From Acidovorax sp. A1169 (lineage in GTDB: Bacteria; Pseudomonadota; Gammaproteobacteria; Burkholderiales; Burkholderiaceae_C): a stretch of DNA of 64,000 nt. The position numbers were made by a program, and so were the translations under genes. Where the stretch lies: contig NZ_JAUZDX010000011.1 in the NCBI RefSeq assembly GCF_030704685.1, forward strand, positions 124,001 through 188,000, written 5' to 3'. Of the stretch, positions 8,324 through 18,100 are shown piece by piece; position 1 is the stretch's first letter, and every line of letters starts with the position of its first letter. The notes beneath the pieces are model-generated. The model had not been told where the DNA came from and did no database searches. It saw nothing but the letters and a program-made list of their open reading frames with translations.

Positions 8324-9412
8324 ATGATTCTGGTTACCGGCGGCGCGGGTTTCATCGGCGCCAACTTCGTTCTTGACTGGCTTGCTGCCTCCAGCGAGCC
8401 CGTTGTCAACCTCGACAAGCTCACCTATGCGGGCAATCTGCACAACCTGGACAGCGTTAAGGGCGATGCACGCCATGTCTTCGTGCAGGGCGATATCGGC
8501 GACAGCGCACTCATCGCCCGCCTGCTGGCCGAGCACCAACCCCGCGCGGTGGTCAACTTCGCGGCCGAATCGCATGTGGACCGCTCCATCCACGGGCCCG
8601 AGGATTTCATCCAGACCAACATCGTCGGCTCGTTCCGCCTGCTGGAGGCTGTGCGTGCCTACTGGAGCGCGCTGCCCGAGGGCGAGCGCGAAGCCTTCCG
8701 CTTCCTGCACGTCTCCACCGACGAGGTGTATGGATCGCTGGCACCCACCGACCCGGCCTTCGCCGAGACGCGCGGCTTCGAGCCCAACAGCCCCTACAGC
8801 GCCAGCAAGGCGGCCAGCGACCACCTGGTGCGCGCCTGGCACCACACCTATGGCCTGCCGGTGCTCACCACCAACTGCAGCAACAACTACGGGCCCTACC
8901 ACTTCCCCGAGAAGCTGATCCCGCTGATGATCGTCAACGCCCTGGCTGGCAAGAACCTGCCGGTGTATGGCGACGGCATGCAGGTGCGCGACTGGCTCTA
9001 CGTGAAGGACCACTGCAGCGCCATCCGCCGCGTGCTCGAAGCCGGCACTGCGGGCGAGACCTACAACGTGGGCGGCTGGAACGAAAAGCCCAACATCGAG
9101 ATCGTGAACATGGTCTGCAGCCTGCTCGACGAGTTGCGCCCACGTGCCGATGGCCAGAGCTACCGCACCCAGATCACCTACGTGAAGGACCGCCCCGGCC
9201 ACGACCGCCGCTACGCCATCGATGCGCGCAAGATCGAGCGCGAGCTGGGCTGGAAGCCCGCCGAAACCTTCGACACCGGCATCCGCAAGACGGTGCAGTG
9301 GTACCTGGACCATGCCGACTGGGTTGCCAGCGTGCAGACCGGTTCCTACCGCGACTGGGTGCAGACCCAGTATGCGCAGGAGCCCGCAGCCGTGGCGGAC
9401 GCCAGCGCATGA
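8324..9412 (+). CDS. rfbB: dTDP-glucose 4,6-dehydratase
   Basis: Second step of dTDP-L-rhamnose synthesis: converts dTDP-glucose to dTDP-4-keto-6-deoxyglucose using bound NAD+. The 362 residues show [11 protein letters not shown] (Rossmann loop), the catalytic region STDEVYGSL and [10 protein letters not shown] (YxxxK), and [14 protein letters not shown]. It heads the rfbBDAC operon; its stop overlaps the rfbD start by four bases (ATGA), implying coupled translation. Normal length for the family. dTDP-rhamnose would feed the rhamnosyltransferases downstream. Confidence 0.97.
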   Translation: MILVTGGAGFIGANFVLDWLAASSEPVVNLDKLTYAGNLHNLDSVKGDARHVFVQGDIGDSALIARLLAEHQPRAVVNFAAESHVDRSIHGPEDFIQTNIVGSFRLLEAVRAYWSALPEGEREAFRFLHVSTDEVYGSLAPTDPAFAETRGFEPNSPYSASKAASDHLVRAWHHTYGLPVLTTNCSNNYGPYHFPEKLIPLMIVNALAGKNLPVYGDGMQVRDWLYVKDHCSAIRRVLEAGTAGETYNVGGWNEKPNIEIVNMVCSLLDELRPRADGQSYRTQITYVKDRPGHDRRYAIDARKIERELGWKPAETFDTGIRKTVQWYLDHADWVASVQTGSYRDWVQTQYAQEPAAVADASA

Positions 9413-10299
9413 ACATCCTGCTCTTTGGAAAAGGCGGCCAGGTCGGTTGGGAGCTGCAGCGCAGCCTGTCCGTGCTCGGTACCGTCACGGCGCTGGATTT
9501 CGACAGCACGGAACACTGTGGTGATTTCTCGAATCCGGCCGGCGTGGCCGAGACGGTGCGCGCCCTGCGCCCTAACGTCATCGTTAATGCTGCCGCCCAC
9601 ACCGCCGTGGACAAGGCCGAGAGCGAGAGCGACTTCGCGCGCACGCTGAATGCCACCACGCCCGGCGCCATTGCGCAGGAGGCCGCGAAGCTCGGCGCCT
9701 GGCTGGTGCACTACAGCACCGACTATGTGTTCGACGGCAGCGGCAGCCGCCCCTGGGTGGAGACCGATGTACCCGCGCCCCTGAGCGTCTACGGCCGCAC
9801 CAAGCTCGAAGGCGAGCAGTTGATCGCCCAGTCCGGCGCAAAGCACCTGATCCTTCGCACCAGCTGGGTCTACGCCGCACGCGGCGGCAATTTTGCCAAG
9901 ACCATGCTGCGCCTGGCCCAGGAGCGCGAGCGCCTGACAGTGATCGACGACCAGTGGGGCGCTCCGACCGGCGCCGACCTGCTGGCCGACGTGACCGCCC
10001 ATGCCATCCGCCACCTGCAGCAGCGCCCCGAAGATGCGGGCCTGTACCACCTGGTGGCGGCCGGCGAAACCAACTGGAACGAGTACGCGAAGTACGTGCT
10101 TGCGGTGGCCGCCCGGCATCCGGTGGCTGAAAAGATCATCGCCAAGGAAGTGGCGCCCGTTCCGACCAGCGCCTTCCCCACCCCGGCCGTGCGCCCCCAC
10201 AACTCGCGCCTGGACACCACCAAGCTGCGCAGCACCTTTGGCCTGACCCTGCCCCATTGGCAGACGGGCGTGGTGCGCATGCTCACCGAGATTCTCTGA
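9409..10299 (+). CDS. rfbD: dTDP-4-dehydrorhamnose reductase
   Basis: Last step of dTDP-L-rhamnose synthesis (NADPH reduction of the 4-keto group). The 296 residues have [11 protein letters not shown] at the N-terminus, [10 protein letters not shown], and the YGRTKLEGE catalytic YxxxK. ATG 9409 overlaps the rfbB stop as ATGA, which decides the start against a longer frame. The gap to rfbA is 10 bases. Confidence 0.96.
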   Translation: MNILLFGKGGQVGWELQRSLSVLGTVTALDFDSTEHCGDFSNPAGVAETVRALRPNVIVNAAAHTAVDKAESESDFARTLNATTPGAIAQEAAKLGAWLVHYSTDYVFDGSGSRPWVETDVPAPLSVYGRTKLEGEQLIAQSGAKHLILRTSWVYAARGGNFAKTMLRLAQERERLTVIDDQWGAPTGADLLADVTAHAIRHLQQRPEDAGLYHLVAAGETNWNEYAKYVLAVAARHPVAEKIIAKEVAPVPTSAFPTPAVRPHNSRLDTTKLRSTFGLTLPHWQTGVVRMLTEIL

Positions 10300-10309
10300 A
10301 AAATACCCC

Positions 10310-11194
10310 ATGACGGCACGCAAAGGCATCATCCTCGCCGGAGGCTCCGGTACCCGGCTGCACCCGGCCACCCTGGCCATCAGCAAGCAGTTGCTGCCGG
10401 TGTACGACAAACCCATGATCTACTACCCGCTGAGCACGCTGATGCTCGCGGGCATCCGTGACATCCTGGTGATCAGCACGCCGCAGGACACGCCGCGCTT
10501 CGAACAACTGCTGGGCGATGGCAGCCAGTGGGGCATCCACCTGCAGTACGCGGTGCAGGCGAGCCCGGACGGCCTGGCCCAGGCCTTCGTGATCGGCGAG
10601 TCCTTCCTCGGCGATTCCCCCAGCGCGCTGGTGCTGGGTGACAACATCTTCCACGGCCATGACTTTCATGAGCTGCTGGGCAGCGCGACCGAGCGCCAGA
10701 GTGGCGCCAGCGTGTTCGCCTACCATGTGCATGACCCCGAGCGCTATGGCGTGGCCGAGTTTGACGCCCACGGCAAGGTGCTGTCGCTCGAAGAAAAGCC
10801 CAAGGTCCCCAAGTCGAGCTATGCGGTGACGGGCCTGTATTTCTACGACAATCAGGTGGTAGAGCTGGCCAAGGGGCTCAAGCCCTCGGCCCGCGGCGAA
10901 TATGAGATCACCGACCTCAACCGCCTGTACCTGGAGCGCGGCCAGTTGAATGTGGAGATCATGGGCCGGGGCTATGCCTGGCTGGATACCGGCACGCACG
11001 AGAGCCTGCTCGAAGCCGGCCAGTTCATCGCTACGCTGGAACATCGCCAGGGCCTGAAGATTGCGTGTCCCGAAGAGATTTCCTGGCGCAGCCAATGGAT
11101 CGACAGCGCGCAGCTGGAGCGCCTGGCGCAGCCGCTGACCAAGAACGGGTACGGCCAGTACCTGATGCGCGTGCTCAAAGAAAAGATCTACTGA
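10310..11194 (+). CDS. rfbA: Glucose-1-phosphate thymidylyltransferase
   Basis: First step of the pathway: glucose-1-phosphate plus dTTP gives dTDP-glucose. The 294-residue protein has the nucleotide-binding signature [13 protein letters not shown] and [16 protein letters not shown], then VLGDNIFHG and [15 protein letters not shown], typical of RmlA. Gene order B-D-A-C is the common one. rfbC starts 18 bases after the stop. Confidence 0.97.
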   Translation: MTARKGIILAGGSGTRLHPATLAISKQLLPVYDKPMIYYPLSTLMLAGIRDILVISTPQDTPRFEQLLGDGSQWGIHLQYAVQASPDGLAQAFVIGESFLGDSPSALVLGDNIFHGHDFHELLGSATERQSGASVFAYHVHDPERYGVAEFDAHGKVLSLEEKPKVPKSSYAVTGLYFYDNQVVELAKGLKPSARGEYEITDLNRLYLERGQLNVEIMGRGYAWLDTGTHESLLEAGQFIATLEHRQGLKIACPEEISWRSQWIDSAQLERLAQPLTKNGYGQYLMRVLKEKIY

Positions 11195-11212
11195 TTTCCT
11201 GAAATTCACTCC

Positions 11213-11776
11213 ATGCAAGCAACCCGCCTGGCCATTCCCGATGTCGTGCTGATCGAACCCAAGAAGTTCGGCGATGCACGCGGCTTCTTCTTCGAGAGCT
11301 TCAACCAGCGTGCCTTCAACGAGGCCACCGGTACCGACCACCAGTTCGTGCAGGACAACCACAGCCGCAGCGCCCGGGGCGTGCTGCGTGGACTGCACTA
11401 CCAGGTCCAGCAGCCCCAGGGCAAGCTGGTGCGCGTGGTGCGCGGTGCTGTGTTCGACGTGGCGGTGGACATCCGCAAGGCCTCGCCCACCTTCGGCCAG
11501 TGGGTCGGCGAAGAGCTGAGCGAAGACAACCACCGCCAGCTGTGGGTGCCGCCAGGCTTTGCGCACGGCTTTCTGGTGCTCAGCGAGACGGCGGAGTTCC
11601 TGTACAAGACCACCGACTACTACGCGCCGGCGCACGAGCGCTGCATCATCTGGAACGACCCCTCCATCGGCATCGAGTGGCCCGACATCGGTGCCAACCC
11701 GCTGCTGTCGGCCAAGGACCAGCAGGGCCTGACCCTGGAGAACGCGGAAGTCTTCGCTGCTGTCGCCGCCCGCTGA
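11213..11776 (+). CDS. rfbC: dTDP-4-dehydrorhamnose 3,5-epimerase
   Basis: Third step: epimerises dTDP-4-keto-6-deoxyglucose at C3 and C5. The 187-residue cupin protein shows RGFFFESFNQRAFN, the catalytic-His segment RGVLRGLHYQ, and VDIRKASPTFGQWVG. Length is standard. The next gene, a glycosyltransferase, begins 32 bases downstream, so the sugar-nucleotide genes and their user are probably one transcript. Confidence 0.96.
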   Translation: MQATRLAIPDVVLIEPKKFGDARGFFFESFNQRAFNEATGTDHQFVQDNHSRSARGVLRGLHYQVQQPQGKLVRVVRGAVFDVAVDIRKASPTFGQWVGEELSEDNHRQLWVPPGFAHGFLVLSETAEFLYKTTDYYAPAHERCIIWNDPSIGIEWPDIGANPLLSAKDQQGLTLENAEVFAAVAAR

Positions 11777-11808
11777 CGGCGGGCCGTGGCGCACCTGAAA
11801 AGTCCGGC

Positions 11809-12780
11809 ATGACCCTGCATGTGCTCCTGTGCAGCCACAACGGGGCACGCTTCATCGCACAGCAGATTGCCTCGATCCGCGCCCAGTCCCGGGCCGTGGA
11901 CGTGATCCACGTCTTTGACCATGCGTCGGAGGACGGCACACGTGAAGTGCTGTCGCAGCTGGCGCAGGGGGCTGGTGGCGCGCCGCTGGCGCTGCACTGG
12001 ATCGACAGCGCCCCTGGCCCCGCTCTGTCCTTTTTCAATGCCATGGCGCAACTGGCCCCCAAGGTGGGCGCAGGCGATTGCATTTTCCTGGCGGACCAGG
12101 ACGATGTATGGCTGCCTGGCAAGGTGGCGGCCATGCTCGATGCCGCCGCCGGGCTGCCGCAGCCCTGGGCGCTGTTCCACGACGTGCAGGTGGTGGACGA
12201 GGCGCTCGCGCCCCAGCAGCCCACTTTCTACACCGGCAACCCCTATGCCGTGCCCCGTGACCTCGACCCCCGGCGCCTGTTGCTGGTCAACCCGGTGATC
12301 GGGCACACGCTGGTGCTCTCGGGCGACATGCTGGCCTGCGTGGCCCGCCTGCCCGAGCCTTCGGCCTATGTGATGCACGACTGGGCCGTGGCGCTGGTGG
12401 CGCAACGCATGCAGCGCCTGGCCTGCGTGCCGCAATGCCTGTCGCTGTACCGCCAGCACGGCGCCAACCTGCTGGGTGCATCGCGCCAGCGCTCGCTGGG
12501 CGAGCAGCTGCGGCGCGGTATGCAACTGGCCGAGCGGGTGCTGGTCCAGTCCATGGCCTGGGCCCGGGCGCAGCAGAGCGGCGCTTTGCCTTCGGCGTCC
12601 CCGGCGGCCCATGTGCCTGGCTGGCTTTCAAGGCCCTGGGCCGGCCGCAGCCGTGCGCGGGTGGCGCTGCACCTGGCCTGGCACGCGCTGGTGTCGGGAC
12701 CCACGCGGCGGCGCCGGGCCATGGGGCTCTTTCTGGTGCTGCAGGCGCTGCGGCCATCGGTCCAAGGCCCGCAGCGATGA
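11809..12780 (+). CDS. Family 2 glycosyltransferase
   Basis: A 323-residue GT-A fold enzyme. The N-terminus (LLCSHNGARFIAQQIASIRA) is the nucleotide-sugar-binding start of GT2. The acidic motif FLADQDDVWLPGKV contains the DxD-like metal site, and VMHDWAVALVA plus SLYRQHGAN is typical of rhamnosyltransferase-like GT2 proteins of O-antigen loci. The C-terminal 60 residues are Arg-rich and may contact the membrane. It follows rfbC by 32 bases and its stop overlaps the next start by ATGA. Donor and acceptor cannot be deduced; rhamnose transfer is plausible from position only. Confidence 0.88.
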   Translation: MTLHVLLCSHNGARFIAQQIASIRAQSRAVDVIHVFDHASEDGTREVLSQLAQGAGGAPLALHWIDSAPGPALSFFNAMAQLAPKVGAGDCIFLADQDDVWLPGKVAAMLDAAAGLPQPWALFHDVQVVDEALAPQQPTFYTGNPYAVPRDLDPRRLLLVNPVIGHTLVLSGDMLACVARLPEPSAYVMHDWAVALVAQRMQRLACVPQCLSLYRQHGANLLGASRQRSLGEQLRRGMQLAERVLVQSMAWARAQQSGALPSASPAAHVPGWLSRPWAGRSRARVALHLAWHALVSGPTRRRRAMGLFLVLQALRPSVQGPQR

Positions 12781-13892
12781 CCGATTCCTCCAGTGGACCG
12801 CTGCGCATCGCGGTAATCGGCACCGATGGCCTGCCGGCGCGCTATGGCGGGTTCGAGACCTGCGTCGAGCAGCTCGCGCCCCGGCTGGCGCGCCGGGGGC
12901 ATGCCACCCTGGTCTTTGGTTCCTCGGTGGGCCGCACCGCATTGGCGGTGGATGGCGAGCGCCTGGCGCACCGCTACCTGCCGCTGCGTGCCAACGGCCT
13001 GTGGTCTGTGCCCTATGACCTGCTCAACTTCCTGGTGTGCTGGCGCAAGGCGGATGCCATGCTGGTGATGGGCGTGTCGGGCGGCATCTTCCTGCCCCTG
13101 ATGCGCCTGGCGGCAGGCCGGCGGCGCATCATCGTGAATGTGGACGGGCTGGAGACCCGGCGCGACAAATGGACCGGGTTCAAGCGCTGGTTCCTCGAAC
13201 GCAGCGAGGCCCTGGCCGTGCGCCACGCCCATGTGGTGGTCAGCGACAACCAGGGCATTGCCGACATGGTGCTGGCCCGCTATGGCCGCACCAGCAGCGT
13301 CATCGCCTATGGCTGCGACCATGTGCTGCAGTTGGCCGAAGGTGCAGCGCAGGCGCTGATCAAGGAACGCTTTGGCCTGGCACCCGGCAGCTACCTGCTG
13401 ACAGTGGCACGGATCGAACCCGAGAACCACATCGCTGAGATGCTGCAGGCCTTTCTGGCATCGCCCCAGCCGCTGTATGTACTGGTTGGCAACTTCAGCG
13501 CCACGCCGCTGGGGCGTGAGCTGCTCGCGCGCTACCAGGGCGAGCCGCGCGTGCGCTTCATCGATTCCCTGTTCGACCCCGAGGCGCTGGCGGCCCTGCG
13601 CGCCGGTTGCCATATCTATCTGCACGGGCACAGCGTGGGGGGTACCAATCCCTCGCTGGTCGAGATGCTGCCGTACCAGCGGCCGCTGCTGGCCTTCGAT
13701 TGCATCTTCAATCGCTACACGCTGGGGGACGAGGGGGGCTACTTTGCCGACGTATCCATGCTCACCCGGCAGTTGCAAAGCCCGCAGGAGAGCGCGTGGG
13801 TGCCAGGGCCGTCGCTGGCGCAGCGCTATCGGTGGGAGGCCATTGCCGATGCCTACGAGGCCCTGTGCAGCGCAGCGGGCGCTACCCCGTGA
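12777..13892 (+). CDS. DUF1972-type (GT4) glycosyltransferase
   Basis: A 371-residue GT-B enzyme. The N-terminal DUF1972 signature IGTDGLPARYGGFETCVEQL is that of rhamnosyltransferases such as those of streptococcal rhamnan synthesis. The C-terminal lobe carries LLTVARIEPENHIAEMLQAF and HGHSVGGTNPSLVEML, where the usual E-x7-E pair of GT4 is replaced by G-TNPSLVE, as is common in this subfamily. It overlaps its neighbours at both ends by four bases (ATGA and GTGA), so the three glycosyltransferases are translationally coupled. Confidence 0.88.
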   Translation: MTDSSSGPLRIAVIGTDGLPARYGGFETCVEQLAPRLARRGHATLVFGSSVGRTALAVDGERLAHRYLPLRANGLWSVPYDLLNFLVCWRKADAMLVMGVSGGIFLPLMRLAAGRRRIIVNVDGLETRRDKWTGFKRWFLERSEALAVRHAHVVVSDNQGIADMVLARYGRTSSVIAYGCDHVLQLAEGAAQALIKERFGLAPGSYLLTVARIEPENHIAEMLQAFLASPQPLYVLVGNFSATPLGRELLARYQGEPRVRFIDSLFDPEALAALRAGCHIYLHGHSVGGTNPSLVEMLPYQRPLLAFDCIFNRYTLGDEGGYFADVSMLTRQLQSPQESAWVPGPSLAQRYRWEAIADAYEALCSAAGATP

Positions 13893-14785
13893 CGCCGCGC
13901 GTTCTGGCCTGCGTGGTGGCGTACCACCCGGACAGCCATAGGCTGTCGGCCTTGATTGCTCGACTGCTGCCAGATGTGGCGCAGGTGCTGGTCATCGACA
14001 ACGGCCAGACCATCGACCCGGTGGCGGAGCCCTGGTCGGGTATGACCACCGTGCAATGGCACCTGGCGCCAGGCAACCTGGGTGTGGGTGCAGCGCTCAA
14101 CCTGGCGCGCCACCGGGCGCTGGACGGAGCCTTTGACTTCCTGCTGAGTTTTGACCAGGATTCCCTGCCCCCCGCCGGGTACGTGGCCAGCCTGCTGGGC
14201 GTCTGGGCGCGGGCCGGTGATGCCGCTGGCGGCTGGGCGGCGCTCGGGCCTGCTGTGCGCGACGAAACCACTGGACGGGCACTGCCCGTCCATTGCGTGG
14301 ACCCGCACCTGCGCCTGGTGGCGTCCGCAGATCCCTGGTCCGCGCAGCAGACGGTGGCGGTGGACCACGTGATCACCTCCGGCTGCCTGTATCCGGTTGC
14401 GGCCCTGGCTGCCGTGGGGCCGTTCAGGGGAGACTGGTTCGTGGACATGGTCGATACCGAGTGGTGCTGGCGCGCCCGCCACCGGGGTTGGTCGGTGCGG
14501 CAAACCGGGGCGGTGGTGCTGCAGCACACCATCGGCAAGGCGGGCGTGAAGGTGCTGGGGCGCCAGGTGCTGGCGCATCCGCCGCAGCGCATCTACTTCC
14601 AGGTGCGCAACACGCTGTGGCTATTGCGTTCGCGGGAGGTGCCCCGTGGCTGGCGCCGCAAGCTGCTCGCCCCGCTGGCACGCAAGCTGCTGCTGCAGCC
14701 GCTGCTGTCCGAGCGGCGGCTGGCGCGCCTGCTCGCCGCAGTCCGGGGCGGGGTGCACGGGCTGTTGCAACGCCCGCCTGGGTAA
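13889..14785 (+). CDS. Rhamnosyltransferase-like family 2 glycosyltransferase
   Basis: A 298-residue GT2 protein. [19 protein letters not shown] and VLVIDNGQ at the start, LLSFDQDSLPP (DxD region) and FVDMVDTEWCWRARHRGW are the signature of the RfbF/rhamnosyltransferase group. I place the start at GTG 13889 because it overlaps the previous stop as GTGA and gives the family N-terminus VTPRVLACVVAYHP; no ATG lies nearby in frame. It ends the first block of the cluster; a 339-base gap follows. Confidence 0.85.
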   Translation: MTPRVLACVVAYHPDSHRLSALIARLLPDVAQVLVIDNGQTIDPVAEPWSGMTTVQWHLAPGNLGVGAALNLARHRALDGAFDFLLSFDQDSLPPAGYVASLLGVWARAGDAAGGWAALGPAVRDETTGRALPVHCVDPHLRLVASADPWSAQQTVAVDHVITSGCLYPVAALAAVGPFRGDWFVDMVDTEWCWRARHRGWSVRQTGAVVLQHTIGKAGVKVLGRQVLAHPPQRIYFQVRNTLWLLRSREVPRGWRRKLLAPLARKLLLQPLLSERRLARLLAAVRGGVHGLLQRPPG

Positions 14786-15124
14786 GGCCGTGTGCCGGGG
14801 AGATGCCGCCGGGTGTGACCGGTGTCGCGCCAATGCGCAATATTTTGGATGTGCAGGGGTATGTGGTGCAACAATCCGTTGCCATTGCCAGGGTAAGCGC
14901 ATGATCGTGGCTGCATACGACAGAATATAGAATTGCAGACCTGCCTTGAGGGCCGCTGCGGCGGCTTCAAGCGAAAAATCCCACAGACCTGGTCTCTGCC
15001 TGGCGTACACGGTGGCCCTTTTCGTTGACGAGGGCCCGGCCCTTGCCGTGCCTGCGCCTTTTTTGCGGAAGCACGCCGGTTTCCATGCGCCACAGACCGT
15101 TCCCACGTTCCTTTCCTGATCTGA
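14786..15124. other. Intergenic region with two hairpins
   Basis: No gene is apparent. A hairpin CTTGA...GCCGC-TGC-GCGGC...TCAAG (14945-14971) and a GGCCC/GGGCC structure around 15013-15036 are present, neither followed by a T run. A TATAGA sequence at 14926-14931 could be a -10 element for the next gene, but no fitting -35 is seen. The region probably holds the promoter and leader of the large glycosyltransferase gene. Confidence 0.4.
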
Positions 15125-18100
15125 ATGCACAACATGCACCCTAGCGAGGCTGAGATCATCCCTTACCACGCCTCACCCGTGCCTCCCGCCCCAGGGGGCG
15201 TACTCGTCCTGGCGCCCCATCCCGATGACGAAGTCTTTGGATGCGGCGGGGCCATCACCGGGCATGTTCAGGCGGGGCACTCCGTGCACGTCGTCCTGCT
15301 GACCGCTGGCGGGCATGGCGAAGAAGGTGCGGCCAAGGGGTATGCAGACACCCGCCTCTCCGAAAGTACCGATGCGGCCCGTGTGCTGGGCCTGCCGCCG
15401 CCCCAGTGCTGGGGCCTGCAGGACCGTGAAGTCACCTATGGCGAAGCGCTGGTGCACAGGATCATCCAGGCGGTGGCCGATACCGGCGCCAACGTGGTGT
15501 ACGCTCCGTCGCCCTGGGAGCTGCACCCCGACCACCGCGCCACGGCGCTGTGCGCCATCGAGGCCGTGCGCCGGCTGGAGGGCGTGGGCCTGCACCTGTA
15601 CGAGGTGAGCGCGCCGCTCAGGCCCAACCGGCTGCTGGACATCACGCCCGTGTGGGCGCTCAAGCAGCAGGCCATGCAGGTCTTTGCCAGCCAGGAGAAG
15701 AAGCTGCCGTATGCGAGTTTCATCTCCGCGCTCAACCGTTTTCGCGCGCTCACGCTGTTTCCGGCGTCTGAATACGCCGAGGCTTTCGAGAGCTATACCT
15801 CGGCCGATCTGCGCGCTGGCGGCCCGCTGCTGATCGAGGGCGAAAGGCAGCGCCTGCTGGGCCGCGGCGTGGCCGTGCTGCCGCAGGACCTGCCGCTGGT
15901 CTCGGTCATCGTGCGCACCATGGGCCGCCCCACGCTGGCCAAGGCCCTTGGGTCCGTGGCGCTGCAGACCTACCCGCATCTGGACATCGTGCTGGTGGAC
16001 GCCTCCGGCGACGGCCTGCCTGGTACGCAGTGGGCCGACGGCCCCGTGCCGGTCACCCTGGTCTCCCAGGGCAAGAAGCTCAACCGCGCGCTGGCGGCCA
16101 ATGCCGGCATGGCAGCGGCAACCGGCGAGTACCTCATCTTCCTGGACGACGATGACTGGTTCTACCCGGACCACATTGCCAAGCTGGTGCTGGCCGTGCG
16201 CCAGAGCGACACGGTGAAGGCGGTGCACACGGCGGTGGAATGCGTCGATGCCAAGAGCGAGCCCGTGGGCGAGATCTTCCAGTTCCCCTATGCCTCGGGC
16301 GAGCTGCGCTACGGCAACTTCATGCCCATCCACTCGGTGCTGTTCCACCGCAGCCTGGTGCAGGCCGGCGGCGCCGCCTTCGACGAGCGCTTCGATCTGT
16401 ACGAGGACTGGGATTTCTGGCTGCAGGTGGAAAGCCGCACGCCGTTCGAGTTCGTGCCCGGCGTATCGGCTGCCTACCGCATCCATGCCGGGGCGGGCGA
16501 GGGCGTGCAGGCCGACCGCCAGCGCGCGGCCGATGCCACAGCCCAGCTGTATGCCAAATGGCAGGTGCTGCAGTCCAAGCAGACCTTCGAGGAACTGGTG
16601 ACACGCTCGCTGTCGCGGCGCAGCGTGCTGTCTCAGCTGGCCGAGCGCGACAAGGACGTGAAGCGGCTGGCGCAGGACCTGATGGACCAGCAGCAGCGCG
16701 CCATGGATGCCATGCAGGCAGCCGACAAGGCCCGCCAGGACGCGCACCACCTGGGCGAGGCGCACGACCTGGCATGTGCTGCGCGCGACGTGGTGCGGCA
16801 GGAGCGTGATGCCACCATCGTCGAGCTCCACGCTGTAATGCGCGAGCGAGACCTGGCCCACCAGCACGGCGCGAACGTGCTGGACCTGTACACCGATGCC
16901 CAGGCGCACATCGGTTCCCTGGAGGCTTCTGCCAAGGCCTTGGGGGCCGAGATCGCCCTGGCGCGCAACCATGCTCACAACCTGCAGACCATGGTGGACG
17001 CCACGCAGCACCAGTTGCGCCTGGTGACGGGCTCGCGCTCCTGGAAGATCACCCGGCCGTTGCGCCTGGTGGTCCGGCTGCCGCGCTATGCCAAGAGCGT
17101 CGTGGCGGCCTATTCGGTCGCCCGCAGTCGGGGTCTGGGCCTGTCGCATCTGGTCAAGCGCACGGTGTCGGTGCTGCGCACCCAGGGCGTGCAGGGCGTG
17201 CGCCAGCGTCTGCGGCGCATGCTGCATGGCTCCGGGCATGAGCTGGAAGCCCTGGATGCCGGTGCGCCCGTGCCGGATGCGGTGGCCGGGGCCGCACCGC
17301 GCAGTTATGCCGACTGGGTGGCGAAATTCGACACCATGGACCCGGTCAAGCTCTCGCGCCTGGTGGCCGAGGCGGCCGACCTGCCGCGCAAGGCGCTGGT
17401 TTCCATCGTCATGCCGGTCTACAACCCCGACCCGCAGGATGTGGGCCGTGCCATCGAGTCGGTGAAGAACCAGGTCTACCCGCACTGGGAGCTGTGCATC
17501 TGCGACGATGCCTCAACCAAGGCGGGTACGCGCGAACTGCTGGAGGCCGCGGCCGCTGAAGACTCCCGCATCCGCCTGGCCTTCCACACAAAGAACCAGC
17601 ACATCTCGGCGGCGACGAACACGGCCATCGCCCTGGCCAAGGGCCAGTACATCGCCCTGCTCGACCACGACGACGAACTCACGCCCCATGCGCTGCTGCG
17701 CGTCATGCAGGCCTTTGCGCGCCACCCGCAGGGCAAGGTGCTGTATTCCGACGAGGACAAGATCGATCAGACCGGCCGGCGCTTCGATCCGTATTTCAAG
17801 CCCGATTTCAACCTGGGCCTGCTGCGCTCGCACAACTACATGTGCCACTTCGCGGTTTATGACGCTGACTTCATGCGCCAGCTCGGTGGCCCGCGCGTGG
17901 GCTTCGAGGGCGCGCAAGACTACGACCTGGCGCTGCGCGCCATCGACAGCGTGGAAGCCGCCGCTGTGCTCCACGTGCCGCAGATCCTCTACCACTGGCG
18001 CACGGCGACCGGCAGCACGGCCTCGGGCCATGGCAACAAGAGTTATGCCTTTGAGGCCGGCCGGCGGGCGCTGCAGGAGCATCTGCAACGCCGTGGACTG

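Noticed and set aside
6104..9313. A 1069-codon open frame on the minus strand opposite the reductase and rfbB
   Set aside because: It is the antisense shadow of high-GC3 genes: His/Gly/Val/Ala-rich, no domain, and the plus-strand genes have all expected motifs.
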